DNA of 64,000 nt, from positions 21,485 to 85,484 of the forward strand of contig JAJFGG010000096.1 of NCBI GenBank assembly GCA_021776235.1, read 5' to 3'. The DNA comes from Alphaproteobacteria bacterium. Its GTDB lineage: Bacteria; Pseudomonadota; Alphaproteobacteria; GCA-2731375. The first letter of the stretch is position 1, and each line of letters begins with the position of its first letter. Shown here piece after piece: positions 8,535-18,047 of this stretch. The notes beneath the pieces were generated by a model, which was not told the DNA's origin, made no database searches, and saw nothing but the letters and a program-made list of their open reading frames with translations. A program made the position numbers and the translations under genes.

Positions 8535-9494
8535 TCAGATCGTGTTCATGGCCTTGATAATGGCGGGCCCGATCAGGACGACGAACAGCACGGGTAGGAA
8601 AAACACAATCATCGGTACGGTCAGTTGGGCCGGTAAGGCGCCGGCTTTTTGTTCGGCCCGCGACATCCGCTCATCCCGTTGCTCTTGTGATAAAACACGC
8701 AGACTGACGCTGATCGGGGTGCCATATTTTTCCGCTTGCGACAGGGCGGTGACCAAGGACTTGATCGCGGGCAGGCCCGTACGCTCAGCCAAGTTGGTCA
8801 GAGCCTGACGGCGATCCGGCAAAAAGGCCAACTCAGCCGTGGTTAATCCTAGTTCTTCCGCCAATTCCGGTCCTTGTTCCTGCAACTCCGACGCGACCCG
8901 GTGAAAGGCCGCCTCCATGGATAGGCCTGCCTCGACGCAGATCACCAGCAAATCCATCGCATCGGGGAAAATTTTCAAGATGGCTTTCTGACGGTTCTGG
9001 ATCTTATTCTTCATCAAGATCTGTGGCAGAAAGAATCCGATCACGGCGGCGGCAAAAGAATAGATCAGCTTGGCCGAGGGGCCCATTTCCACCTTGGCCA
9101 AAAAAAACAGATACGTGGCCGTCAACAGGCCAAACAAAATCGGCGCCACAAATCGGAAGAAGGCATAGGTGTACAAGTGCGCTTCAGAGCGCATGCCAGC
9201 CTGGGCTAGCTTGTGCTTAATCCCGATACTATCGGCCGGATTGACCAGCTTCAGCTTTTCGACCAGAAATGTCACATACGAGCGGCTGGCCTGCTGGCGC
9301 AGAGTTGACGGCTGGCTGCTAAATTTCTGCCTTTGCGCCGCGCTCAATTCCTCGCGCCGGGCCGCCACTGTTTTCAGACGCGAGCGCAAATTGTCGTTGC
9401 CCAGCATGGGCATGCCAAAGGCGACAATGGTCAGGAAGGCGCCGATGCTGCCGAGCGCGATGATGATGTTTTCTGGGGCGAGGAGGGTATCCAT
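8535..9494 (-). CDS. tadC: Tad pilus inner-membrane platform protein TadC
   Basis: 319 residues with a T2SSF domain: LLVICVEAGLSMEAAFHRVA, then LVTALSQAEKYGTPISVSL. Membrane segments lie near 10-30, 110-155 and 295-315 (PMIVFFLPVLFVVLIGPAII). It pairs with TadB to form the platform that couples CpaF ATP hydrolysis to pilin assembly. The start codon overlaps the tadB stop by one base, showing translational coupling. It is the last gene of the cpaB-to-tadC run and converges with the TPR-SPOR gene. Confidence 0.93.
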   Translation of the reverse strand: MDTLLAPENIIIALGSIGAFLTIVAFGMPMLGNDNLRSRLKTVAARREELSAAQRQKFSSQPSTLRQQASRSYVTFLVEKLKLVNPADSIGIKHKLAQAGMRSEAHLYTYAFFRFVAPILFGLLTATYLFFLAKVEMGPSAKLIYSFAAAVIGFFLPQILMKNKIQNRQKAILKIFPDAMDLLVICVEAGLSMEAAFHRVASELQEQGPELAEELGLTTAELAFLPDRRQALTNLAERTGLPAIKSLVTALSQAEKYGTPISVSLRVLSQEQRDERMSRAEQKAGALPAQLTVPMIVFFLPVLFVVLIGPAIIKAMNTI

Positions 9495-10486
9495 CAGACT
9501 TCAAAATTGATCATTTGTTTCATGATGAAGACGCCGATGCTCATCCAGGCCAGGCCGCCCGCGATGAGCATCAGACCCAGATCATCGGTGAACAGTGGCG
9601 TGATGTATTCCGGGCTGACCAGGTACAGCAGGGCCGTCATGAGGAAGGGCAGTGAACCGATGATGCCAGCAGAGGATTTAGCCTCGGATGACAGGGCCTT
9701 GACCTTGTCAGCCATCTTCTTGCGATCGCGCAGAATACTGGAGAGGTTCTGCAAGGTGTCGGCCAGATTGCCGCCGGTCTGTGATTGGATCGCAAGAACG
9801 ATGGCGAAGAACTGCAGTTCAGCAGTCCGAATCTGTTCCTGAGCCCGATGCAATGCGGCATCCAGGGTTAGGCCCAATTTTTGTGATTCTACGATTTCCC
9901 GAAAGACGCCGCCCACCGGATCCGGGCTTTCTGAGGCGATAATGTTCAGGCATTCACCCACCGGCAGGCCGGATTTAATGCCGCGCACAATGATATCCAC
10001 CGCGTTGGCGAATTCCTTGGTGAATTTGGATACACGGCGCTTTGACAATACTGCGACGACATAGCGCGGCAAGCCAAAGCCGATCGTGATCGCAACTGGT
10101 ACAATTCCGGCCATGGGATATCCCAGCAGCAGATAAAACATGACGGAAACCAGGGACAAGGCACTGCACAACAGGAAGTAACTGCGCAGTGATGTACGCA
10201 AGCCCGCCTGGCGTAGGGTTTCACGCATTTTCACGGCAAATGATTTTTTTGCCTTTGCGTCTTCCAATTCGCGCAGGCGTGTTTGAATGTTTCGCTTTCG
10301 ACCATCACCGCCGCCGCGGTCGGCCCGGGCCCTGCTGCCTGCCTTGGCGTTGCCGGAAACAACGGCGATGCGATGTTTCAGATCGGTGCGGGCCTTAACC
10401 CGGGGCATCACCAGTAGGAAGGTCAAAATCATCATGGACAAAAAAATGGCAACGGCGACAATAAACACCAAGGTGCCAAGATTCAT
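9494..10486 (-). CDS. tadB: Tad pilus inner-membrane platform protein TadB
   Basis: 330 residues. An N-terminal membrane helix is followed by a basic cytosolic part and a T2SSF domain (DIIVRGIKSGLPVGECLNII, then FFAIVLAIQSQTGGNLADTL) and C-terminal helices. It is the partner of TadC in the pilus platform. It lies 34 bases downstream of cpaF in the same operon. The length and domain order are normal for the family. Confidence 0.93.
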   Translation of the reverse strand: MNLGTLVFIVAVAIFLSMMILTFLLVMPRVKARTDLKHRIAVVSGNAKAGSRARADRGGGDGRKRNIQTRLRELEDAKAKKSFAVKMRETLRQAGLRTSLRSYFLLCSALSLVSVMFYLLLGYPMAGIVPVAITIGFGLPRYVVAVLSKRRVSKFTKEFANAVDIIVRGIKSGLPVGECLNIIASESPDPVGGVFREIVESQKLGLTLDAALHRAQEQIRTAELQFFAIVLAIQSQTGGNLADTLQNLSSILRDRKKMADKVKALSSEAKSSAGIIGSLPFLMTALLYLVSPEYITPLFTDDLGLMLIAGGLAWMSIGVFIMKQMINFEV

Positions 10487-10520
10487 ACCCGCCTCCTAAA
10501 TCATGATCTGATCCAACGGA

Positions 10521-11984
10521 CTACATGCCCAGGGCTTCGACCAGGTCCTGCTCTCGACCGAAATACTTTGCCCGGTCCCAAAATGTCGGGCGCAGGCCGG
10601 TCGGCTTATGCTCGCCGATCAATTTACCGTTCTCGTCTTCTCCCTGAATTTCATAGGTATACAGGTCTTGCAGGGTGACCACGTCGCCTTCCATGCCGAC
10701 GACCTCGGTAACATGGGTAATCTTGCGGCTGCCGTCGCGCAGACGGGCCGCCTGGACAATAACATGCACTGCCGAGGAGATTTGTTCGCGGACCGTTCTG
10801 GCAGGCAGATTGAATCCACCCATAGCAATCATGTTTTCGACACGGCTGACAGCCTCGCGCGGGTTGTTGGCATGGATTGTGCCCATGGACCCGTCATGGC
10901 CCGTATTCATCGCCTGCAACAAATCGAAAGCCTCGGGACCGCGCACCTCGCCGACAATGATCCGCTCCGGCCGCATGCGCAGGCAGTTCTTGACCAGGTC
11001 GCGCATGGTTACCTCGCCGGCGCCTTCAAGGTTGGGTGGACGCGTCTCCAGGCGCACGACGTGGGGCTGTTGCAACTGCAGTTCCGCTGAATCCTCGCAG
11101 GTGATGGTCCGCTCACCATCTTCAATAAAGGCGGTCAAGGCATTCAACAACGTGGTTTTGCCCGAACCCGTACCGCCCGAAACCAGAATATTCAGGCGGC
11201 AGGCCCCAATAACACCCAATAGCTTCGCACCCAACGGCGTGATTGAACCAAAATCGACCAGGTTCTGAATGCGCAACTTGTCCTTCTTAAACTTGCGGAT
11301 CGTAAGCGTGGCGCCGTCGATGGACAACGGCGGTCCGATCACGTTGACCCGGCTGCCGTCCAACAGGCGCGCGTCGCAAATCGGACTGGCCTCGTCCACC
11401 CGCCGCCCCACGGCCGAAACAATGCGCTGGCAAATGTTCATCAATTGCGCATTGTCGCGAAACCGGATGTCGGTCAGTTCGATGCGGCCATCGACTTCGA
11501 TGTATATCTTTTCCGCGCCGTTAACCATGATATCGGCGATGTCATCGCGCTCCAGCAAGGGCTCCAATGGACCCAAGCCCAAGACATCATTGCAGATATC
11601 CGTAATCAGGTTCTGCTGCTCCGCACCGGACAATACGATCGCCTTCATAGCGATAATCTCGCCGACGATATCCGTGATTTCCTCGCGGACCTGGGCCGAG
11701 TCCAGTTTCCCCAATTCGGTCAGATCAACTGCCTCGACCAGAGAGGCAAAAATGCTTTGCTTGGTTTCGTTATATTTGTCCCGCTCATCACCGAACAGGT
11801 CGCTATGGTCGGCCACCGGCGCGGGTGTCTGCTCGGGCGCCGGTACAGGTTTGGCCGCAGCTTTCTGAACTGGCTCGGGTGCCTCGTCCAGGAGGTTTTG
11901 CGCCGCCGCTGGCACTTCACTCCCAGGAACTTGTGGTGGGGCCTTTGGTTTGACCTCTGGGCCGCCAGTCCGCTTGCCGAACAT
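10521..11984 (-). CDS. cpaF: Tad pilus assembly ATPase CpaF/TadA
   Basis: 487 residues. A Pro/Ala-rich N-terminus (about 1-65) precedes the N2 domain and a secretion-ATPase core: Walker A GGTGSGKTTLLNALTA, the Asp box with GEVRGPEAFDLLQAMNTG, and the His box HDGSMGTIHANN. This cytosolic hexameric ATPase powers pilin polymerisation. It follows cpaE by two bases. Every expected catalytic residue can be seen, so it should be active. Confidence 0.96.
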   Translation of the reverse strand: MFGKRTGGPEVKPKAPPQVPGSEVPAAAQNLLDEAPEPVQKAAAKPVPAPEQTPAPVADHSDLFGDERDKYNETKQSIFASLVEAVDLTELGKLDSAQVREEITDIVGEIIAMKAIVLSGAEQQNLITDICNDVLGLGPLEPLLERDDIADIMVNGAEKIYIEVDGRIELTDIRFRDNAQLMNICQRIVSAVGRRVDEASPICDARLLDGSRVNVIGPPLSIDGATLTIRKFKKDKLRIQNLVDFGSITPLGAKLLGVIGACRLNILVSGGTGSGKTTLLNALTAFIEDGERTITCEDSAELQLQQPHVVRLETRPPNLEGAGEVTMRDLVKNCLRMRPERIIVGEVRGPEAFDLLQAMNTGHDGSMGTIHANNPREAVSRVENMIAMGGFNLPARTVREQISSAVHVIVQAARLRDGSRKITHVTEVVGMEGDVVTLQDLYTYEIQGEDENGKLIGEHKPTGLRPTFWDRAKYFGREQDLVEALGM

Positions 11985-11986
11985 GT

Positions 11987-13165
11987 CTATTTTACCTTAG
12001 GTTTTGCATTTCGTTTTATGCCTAACTGATCTAACAGACCTTTCTTAACCTTTTGTTGCGGTTCGCGCCCACTGACAAGTATAGCCAATTCGCGCAGCGC
12101 CTCGACAGATTTGTGCTTGGCATTAACCTGACCAACCATCTGGCCATTGTTGGCGGCGGTGCCGAACAAGGCCGGTGCGTAGGGAATGATGACGTCGGGC
12201 TTCACCTCGGTCGCGGTTTCAAAATCCTTCGGCGAAAGTTCCGTTTTTTTGAAGGCGCCGTGGTGGTTCAAAACCATATGTACGGGCGACGTGTTACCGC
12301 GTTGCTGGCGCAGGTGGTCGACCAGATTCTTGGTGTCGCGCAGGCCGGAAAGGTTTAAGACGCCGACCAGAACAACCTCGTCCGCGTCCATCAGGATCTG
12401 TTGCACCCACGGAGCCCAGCGATGGGGAACGTCCAGCACGACGAAACTGGAGCGCCGGCGGACCAGTTCCAACAGTTGATCGAAAGAATCGGTCATCAGT
12501 CTTTCGTCAGCGTTCAGATTTGATGGCGACGCCAGCAAGCGGACGTTATCGTCATATTCTATCAGGAAGCGGTCCAGCAACTGATCATCCAGCCGATTGG
12601 TGTCGGCCAGGGCCAATTCCAGGGTTTGTTGTGCTTCCAGGTTGAATGACAGGGCCGCGGTACCGAAGGTGATATCAAGATCAATGACCGCAACTTCCTC
12701 GCCATATTCCTGACCTAAATGCCAGGCCACGTTATGGGCGATGGAGGATGAGCCGCCGCCGCCCCGGCTGCTCATGAAGGCAACGGACCGTCCCATGGGT
12801 GGCGAATCCGGATCTTCGAATATGGCAGTCACCGCATCAAGAATTTGTTTTGGCGCGACCTGGCCCACCAGATACTCAGCGACACCGCGCCGGATCAATT
12901 CCCGGTACAGAATAATGTCATTGGACGATCCCATAAGCAGAACATTCGTTCCGGCATCGCAGACTTCGGCCAGGCGATCTAATTCCGTCAGAACCTCCGC
13001 GCTTTCGGAATTCGTTTCCAACAGGACCAGTTGCGGCGTTGAATTATCCTGATAATGGGCAATTGCCGCTTCTATGCCTCCGATCCGCGCATCGATATTG
13101 GAACGCGACAGCTTACGATCGCCCAGACCTTCGACCACGGCCGACCGGGATGCCTCGCTCAACAA
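11987..13165 (-). CDS. cpaE: Tad pilus localisation protein CpaE/TadZ
   Basis: 392 residues from a TTG start; an in-frame stop occurs just upstream and no suitable ATG follows, so the TTG is preferred. The N-terminal part is an atypical receiver-like domain (LLMGSSNDIILYRELIRRGV). A ParA/MinD-type ATPase domain follows (about 125-360) with the deviant P-loop SSRGGGGSSSIAHN, where the usual lysines are missing, and VIDLDITFGTAAL. CpaE marks the pole or site of Tad assembly. The loss of the signature lysine is common in the TadZ branch. Confidence 0.9.
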   Translation of the reverse strand: MLSEASRSAVVEGLGDRKLSRSNIDARIGGIEAAIAHYQDNSTPQLVLLETNSESAEVLTELDRLAEVCDAGTNVLLMGSSNDIILYRELIRRGVAEYLVGQVAPKQILDAVTAIFEDPDSPPMGRSVAFMSSRGGGGSSSIAHNVAWHLGQEYGEEVAVIDLDITFGTAALSFNLEAQQTLELALADTNRLDDQLLDRFLIEYDDNVRLLASPSNLNADERLMTDSFDQLLELVRRRSSFVVLDVPHRWAPWVQQILMDADEVVLVGVLNLSGLRDTKNLVDHLRQQRGNTSPVHMVLNHHGAFKKTELSPKDFETATEVKPDVIIPYAPALFGTAANNGQMVGQVNAKHKSVEALRELAILVSGREPQQKVKKGLLDQLGIKRNAKPKVK

Positions 13166-13259
13166 CCAGGCATTGACGTTTATCCTAAGTATGGCGCCGC
13201 TCCCTCACATCGTTGCGCGATCCGCCGAACAAACATTGGCTTGCTGCCGGGCACGGCTA

Positions 13260-14018
13260 TCACCCACCTAACTCGCGAATGGAGTTGGACGACTCATTCT
13301 CGCCCCGGCTGGATTCTGTGGGCTGGCCCGCCCGGTAATTCTGAATAACCCGGCTGCGCCGCGCGGCGTCGCTGGGCTGCCGGTCGCGTGGCTGGTTAAT
13401 GTCCGCTGGGTTGGAAATCATGGCCGCTATTCCTGCGCGCAGGGAGCAGCCATAATCGGGATGTTGCATATTGGTCGGATTATAAGCCGTCGGAGCATTG
13501 CGCTCTGTGCACTCGATAGGTCTTGCCGCGAAACTTTCAAAGCTCAAAATAATGGGTCCATTGTCGGATTTGGCGCCTGCAACCTTGCGCAAGCGGATTT
13601 CATAGGGCTGGGCGCCCTTGTTAAAAAGGTGCTTTCTCAGAGCCTGCAAACGTGCCTCTGCTTGCCGCTCATCGGCCGCCGCGGGCAGCCTGATTTCAAG
13701 AACACCGTCGCCGCTTTGAAGGAAATGCGTCAAAAACGTGTTGACGCGAATTTTTTCGGCTTCATCAAGGGTTGCCGTGTTGGCCTGAAAAACAACGGCC
13801 TGGGTGACCACCTTGCTATCCGTCACAAAAGGATAGCGCGTCAGCGGCGTGGACGCCGCATCTGGCGTGTTTGGCACACAGCCGCTTAGCCAACCCAGTG
13901 ACAGTGCCGCGATGGCAACCTTGATGAGGCCGGGAGAAAGACGTCTTGGCGCCGATATCCGCGCAGCGTCTGCCGCAGGCTGCGGAGCGGAGAAAGCGCA
14001 AAGTGTACGAAGCATCAT
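13260..14018 (-). CDS. cpaD: Pilus assembly lipoprotein CpaD
   Basis: 252 residues from the ATG at 14018, preceded by GGGAG seven bases upstream; a TTG two codons earlier is less likely. A lipobox (LSLGWLSGCVP) predicts outer-membrane anchoring. The core includes an OmpA-like stretch (NTFLTHFLQSGDGVLEIRLP) and the family end YGCSLRAGIAAMISNPADI. CpaD is required with CpaC for secretin biogenesis. It begins 14 bases after the cpaC stop. Confidence 0.88.
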   Translation of the reverse strand: MMLRTLCAFSAPQPAADAARISAPRRLSPGLIKVAIAALSLGWLSGCVPNTPDAASTPLTRYPFVTDSKVVTQAVVFQANTATLDEAEKIRVNTFLTHFLQSGDGVLEIRLPAAADERQAEARLQALRKHLFNKGAQPYEIRLRKVAGAKSDNGPIILSFESFAARPIECTERNAPTAYNPTNMQHPDYGCSLRAGIAAMISNPADINQPRDRQPSDAARRSRVIQNYRAGQPTESSRGENESSNSIRELGG

Positions 14019-14031
14019 CTGCAATCTCCCA

Positions 14032-15465
14032 TCATTCCAAAATGTACCCGATCGGCCCTTTCAATGAGGCCGTCGTCGTCTGCTCACCGCCAAGATAAAC
14101 CCCTTGCAGGCGGCCAAGAAAATAAAGATCGTAGTCGCTGGGCGGGATAATGCCATCCGACGGCACAGAAAGCTGCTTCGGCTTGACCGGGCGAACCAGA
14201 TAACAGGTCACCGCAATAACCAATTCGGTTTCGGTATTATCCAGACTGTTATTGCGGAAAAACGAGCCCAGCATCGGCACATCTTTGAGGCCCGGCACGC
14301 CGCGGATACCGGCGGTCTCCTGCTCCAGCAAAAGGCCCGCGATCATCAGGCTGCCACCCGATGGCAGTTCAACCGTGGTCTCGGCGCGCCGCACGGTCAG
14401 GGCGGGGACCTGAATATTCGCCAGAGTAATGGCGCCATCGTTCGACAAGGCGCTGACCTCGGTAAAAATCCGTAGGGAAATGCGGCCCGAGTTCAGGACC
14501 ACCGGCGTAAAGCTCAGGGCCACACCAAAGGGTTCCTGGCTGATCGAAATCTGGCCGTCGGTGGAAGCTATCGGAACCGGATATTCACCGCCGGCCAGAA
14601 AGGTAGCCGGCTCACCCGATATGGTCGTCAGATTAGGTTCCGCCAGGGTCTTGATCAGGCCATTCCGCTCCAAGGCATTGATCGCGACTGTCAGGGTATC
14701 GCCCGGATTAGGACTATAGCTCAAAACGCCATTGAGAAATGGGGTATCGATGGTCGGGCCCGCCGTGCCGAGACGGGCATTCAATTGGCCTGAAGTCAGG
14801 GTGGAGAATGCCCCGGTCAGGGCATCGAATAGATTAATGCCCAGTTCCTTCAGCACATTGCGTGAAACCTCCGCCACCCGGACCTGCAGTAACACTTGCT
14901 GATCCTCGATCACCGCCAGCATATTGATAACATTGTCATCGCCCTCGACGAAGCGTGATGCGATGACCTGGGCGTTTTGCGAAATGTCCGCCGAGCGGAC
15001 GCTGCCGGTCAGGAAAAGATGGGAATTGACGGCGGTAATTTTGACGTCGGCGTTGGGCAACAGCGTTTTAAGGGTTTCTTCGGCGCCAATCACATCCAAC
15101 TGCACCTGAATTTCCAGGCGCAACAATTCCTTGCCATCGGCATCCAGGAAAAAAGCGTTGGTGGCGCCTACCGCCAAGCCGACCAAATAAATCAGCCGCG
15201 GTGTTTTGACCACCACGTTTGCCGTTGCAGGGTTAGCAACCAATACGTCGCGCACCGCCATGGGTAGGCGGATCAGGCGGGCCTTGCCCACCGGCAGGCT
15301 AATCGCCCGCGCCGGGAGGCCGTCCCGCAATTCCAATGTGCCGATCTCTATCCGCTCCCCGTCGGACGCGGGGACGGTAACCTGTTTGGTTTGGGCGATT
15401 GCCGCTGGAGCCGATCCCAGGCCGAGCAAGACCAGAAGGATAATGATCAGCGCGCGGGCGAACAT
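14032..15465 (-). CDS. cpaC: Tad pilus outer-membrane secretin CpaC/RcpA
   Basis: 477 residues with signal peptide. The N-terminal pilus domain (VGKARLIRLPMAVRDVLVAN), a BON-like segment (VKITAVNSHLFLTGSVRSA) and the secretin barrel follow in order. The barrel carries the family signature (TVRRAETTVELPSGGSLMIA) and a C-terminal VRPVKPKQLSVP motif. It forms the channel through which the Flp fibre leaves the cell. The gene ends 14 bases before cpaD and starts 4 bases after the cpaB stop. Confidence 0.94.
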   Translation of the reverse strand: MFARALIIILLVLLGLGSAPAAIAQTKQVTVPASDGERIEIGTLELRDGLPARAISLPVGKARLIRLPMAVRDVLVANPATANVVVKTPRLIYLVGLAVGATNAFFLDADGKELLRLEIQVQLDVIGAEETLKTLLPNADVKITAVNSHLFLTGSVRSADISQNAQVIASRFVEGDDNVINMLAVIEDQQVLLQVRVAEVSRNVLKELGINLFDALTGAFSTLTSGQLNARLGTAGPTIDTPFLNGVLSYSPNPGDTLTVAINALERNGLIKTLAEPNLTTISGEPATFLAGGEYPVPIASTDGQISISQEPFGVALSFTPVVLNSGRISLRIFTEVSALSNDGAITLANIQVPALTVRRAETTVELPSGGSLMIAGLLLEQETAGIRGVPGLKDVPMLGSFFRNNSLDNTETELVIAVTCYLVRPVKPKQLSVPSDGIIPPSDYDLYFLGRLQGVYLGGEQTTTASLKGPIGYILE

Positions 15466-15469
15466 CGCG

Positions 15470-17131
15470 TTACCTTTTTACAACGACAGTAGATGGCGTC
15501 GTCGCGCGATAAACTGTAACCGAGTCGCTATCACTGCCACCACTTTGGTTGGCGGCGGGCGGCGGCGGTTTCGCTGCGGCCGTGGTTCCTGTGCCCCGCG
15601 CGGACCTGACGTGACCCAGTTGGCGCCGGCGAAGAAGCAGGTTCGGGTCGCGCCGGGTGCCTAGAATTAGATGATCCATCAGGGCCGGGCTAACGCCTAT
15701 GTCCGATACAACATCCGCTGTCTCTCCATCGCCGCTGCCGGCAATGTCGGCGGCCGGCACCGAACGCAGGGAAAGAGACAATTCGCCCATGGATGCAGCC
15801 AGGGCGACAATTTCCGCCTGCCGTGGCGTAACTTCGACGGTGACTGTTTGGCCGACCTGAGGCTTCCCCGTACTGGCATCGACGATTTGTTCGATCGCGA
15901 GCAAGCGCAAATCCTTCAGAATGGTCTCGCTAAACCGCCTTGGTGTCAGGACTGGACTGTCCGAAGTATCCTCCACTTTGTGGGTCAACAGTAAATCCAC
16001 CATGTCGCCGGGTGAGATGAAGCCAGAGACACCGCTGACCTGGCTAACTGCCATGCTCACCGCGCGCATGCCCGGCGCCAAAGAGGCGACAATGAAGCCT
16101 TGCTCGCCAGGCCGGATAATATTCTCGTGCAAGATTGGTTTGCGGCTTTCCACCTTGGATTTCAGGTAAGAGCCGCGCAAGGTTGCAGGCGAGACCGTCC
16201 CTTCGAATATATTGCCCTCGCCGCTTTCGCCGGGGCCAAGCTGTTGCCAGCTAAAATCGGTATCGCGCAACAGGGTGCCGGCCGGCAGGTTATGTCTGGC
16301 CATCAGGGTCCGGGGCGTCGACGAAGAGCGGCCGCGCAGGAAACGGCTGACTTCCTCGTCCGAAGTAAATGCTGACTTTACCTCGACTTCGGGGTTCCGG
16401 ATCAGGCTACGCAGGGATAATGATATACGTCCCATACTCTTGGCGACGGCCATACTTTCCGATTGTTTCGGCGTTAGTTCCAAAGTGATGGTCTTGCCGA
16501 CCCGGGCCTGCTCCTTGATGTCGTCGAAAGACTGATCAACGGCGAGAACGCGAACATCCGCAATGACGGTTTCGCTGATAAATTTGTCGCGGCCGGTTTC
16601 ATCGCCGTCGGTTTGGCGCACCTGTTGGGTCAACACCACATCGACGCGGTCCCCAGGCAGGATAAAACCGGCGGCGCCGGTTTCGGCAGTCACGTTGGTG
16701 GAAACCGCCCGCATGCCGGGCCCCAGGGCACCGGCCAGGAACCCTGCTTCACCAGGCTCCAACAAGCGCGCCTTGAGGATCGGCTCATTCGCCGCGATGC
16801 CCCGGCGCACGGCCCAACCGGTCAATTCTGATGGCTTTACGCTCTCAGGACCACCCTCGCTGGCGGCCTTGCCCTGGACAATGAAATCAGGCGCCAAGCC
16901 GTCGTCGGGCCAGGTCTGCCAGCGAAACAGATCGGGCTTGACGATCGTTCCTGCGGGCAAATCATTGAGGGCTACGAGAACCTGCACCGAAGCTACTTTT
17001 TTAGTTTCCTGTATCTTGCTACCCTCGGCAATCTCGGCTTCTTTGCCTTGCAGATAGCCCCGGACAAGGAAGGCAGTCACGCCGGCGACCGCGAGCGCAG
17101 CAACGACTAAAAGGATGCGGGCCAGATTCAA
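15470..17131 (-). CDS. cpaB: Double-length CpaB/RcpC with two tandem SAF-RcpC modules
   Basis: 553 residues, about twice the usual 260 to 300. One N-terminal membrane helix (ARILLVVAALAVAGVTAFLV) is followed by two full copies of the CpaB module, residues about 50-243 and 275-457. Paired landmarks are NDLPAGT and NLPAGT, GPGMRAVS and APGMRAVS, GFILPGDRVDVVLT and GFISPGDMVDLLLT, and SLSLRS in both. A Pro-rich tail follows. The TTG start at 17131 is supported by GAGGG upstream. CpaB links the secretin to peptidoglycan and the inner membrane; the doubled form is unusual and might span more envelope. Confidence 0.9.
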   Translation of the reverse strand: MNLARILLVVAALAVAGVTAFLVRGYLQGKEAEIAEGSKIQETKKVASVQVLVALNDLPAGTIVKPDLFRWQTWPDDGLAPDFIVQGKAASEGGPESVKPSELTGWAVRRGIAANEPILKARLLEPGEAGFLAGALGPGMRAVSTNVTAETGAAGFILPGDRVDVVLTQQVRQTDGDETGRDKFISETVIADVRVLAVDQSFDDIKEQARVGKTITLELTPKQSESMAVAKSMGRISLSLRSLIRNPEVEVKSAFTSDEEVSRFLRGRSSSTPRTLMARHNLPAGTLLRDTDFSWQQLGPGESGEGNIFEGTVSPATLRGSYLKSKVESRKPILHENIIRPGEQGFIVASLAPGMRAVSMAVSQVSGVSGFISPGDMVDLLLTHKVEDTSDSPVLTPRRFSETILKDLRLLAIEQIVDASTGKPQVGQTVTVEVTPRQAEIVALAASMGELSLSLRSVPAADIAGSGDGETADVVSDIGVSPALMDHLILGTRRDPNLLLRRRQLGHVRSARGTGTTAAAKPPPPAANQSGGSDSDSVTVYRATTPSTVVVKR

Positions 17132-17229
17132 TACATTAACCCTCTATTTCGGCTAGCGGACATGATGGCAAATACAACACTGCGACCAATGGCCACCACC
17201 GAACATGCGAATCAGACAGCTTATGCAAA

Positions 17230-17259
17230 ATTATGGACTTTTTTCTTTTTATCCGTCAA
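17230..17259 (-). promoter_or_regulatory. Probable sigma70 promoter of the cpaB-tadC operon
   Basis: On the minus strand TTGACG and CATAAT are separated by 18 bases in an otherwise AT-rich intergenic region (17132-17397), leaving a leader of about 90 bases before the cpaB TTG. Both hexamers are one substitution from consensus. No coding potential is visible in this stretch. Confidence 0.55.
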
Positions 17260-17397
17260 TGAGTTCAATATGTTATAAATATTACTTAAAGAAATTATTT
17301 AAAAAAATCAGGATCTGCAATCAGCATCATCAATGCCGATTGATGAAATTGTAAAGTTTGTTGGCCATATTCAGGCGGCAATGAACCTTCATCTTCG

Positions 17398-17892
17398 CTA
17401 GCGGTTCAAAATTGGCAGGTGCGGGAAGATAATCAGGCCGCCCGCACCGATCGCAATTGCGTATGGAATATCCTTTTTCTTTGCATGCAGTTGCCGCAAA
17501 GCAGCTATTCCGGTGAAATGAGACGCCAAAGGCAGTCGGCGGTACAGCAATAATGCCATTGTCAGAATGCCACCGGCCAAGGTGGTAATTAACAGGAACT
17601 CGAAAATTTGCTCCTGGCCGGTCCACAATGACGCCGCAGCCAGCAGTTTTCCGTCGCCGCCGCCCATGACACGCATCGCGAACATTAACATCGCTACCAA
17701 GAGCATCAGGCCGCCGAGCGCACAGGCCCAGAGGATCTGCTGCCAGGAGAAACCAGCGCTGACGGCGGCCAATGGATATACCAGCATCAACGCCAGGGGC
17801 AGGCCGTTGGGAATTTCGAAAGTGCGGAAGTCGGCGACCATAGCCAGCACCATGATCACTGGGAAAATCAACGATAGCAATGCTAGTAGCAT
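17398..17892 (-). CDS. cpaA: Prepilin peptidase CpaA/TadV
   Basis: 164-residue polytopic aspartyl protease of the type 4 prepilin peptidase family without the methylase domain. The two catalytic aspartates are Asp21 (ADFRTFEIPNG) and Asp80 (GGGDGKLLAA, the GxGD motif). It cleaves the Flp pilin leader at the inner membrane. It lies between flp and cpaB with gaps on both sides; the terminator at 17985-18019 separates it from flp, so some read-through or a separate promoter is needed. Confidence 0.93.
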   Translation of the reverse strand: MLLALLSLIFPVIMVLAMVADFRTFEIPNGLPLALMLVYPLAAVSAGFSWQQILWACALGGLMLLVAMLMFAMRVMGGGDGKLLAAASLWTGQEQIFEFLLITTLAGGILTMALLLYRRLPLASHFTGIAALRQLHAKKKDIPYAIAIGAGGLIIFPHLPILNR

Positions 17893-17984
17893 GACGTGAC
17901 ATCCACATCAGCTGCTCCCGCCGCAATATTCCACCTTACACTAAAATCGGGTGTTGGAGAAACATGCCAGCCTAAAAATAGGCA

Positions 17985-18019
17985 AAGCCGGGGCACTGCG
18001 CAGGCAGTCGCCCCGGCTT
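17985..18019 (-). terminator. Strong terminator after flp
   Basis: A 10-bp perfect stem (AAGCCGGGGC with GCCCCGGCTT) continues inward with ACTGC/GCAGT across a single bulged base. On the minus strand it is followed by TTTGCCTATTTTTA. It lies 28 bases past the flp stop and explains how pilin can be made in large excess over the assembly proteins. Confidence 0.85.
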
Positions 18020-18047
18020 GTCTCGCACAAATCCAAATGACGCAGGC

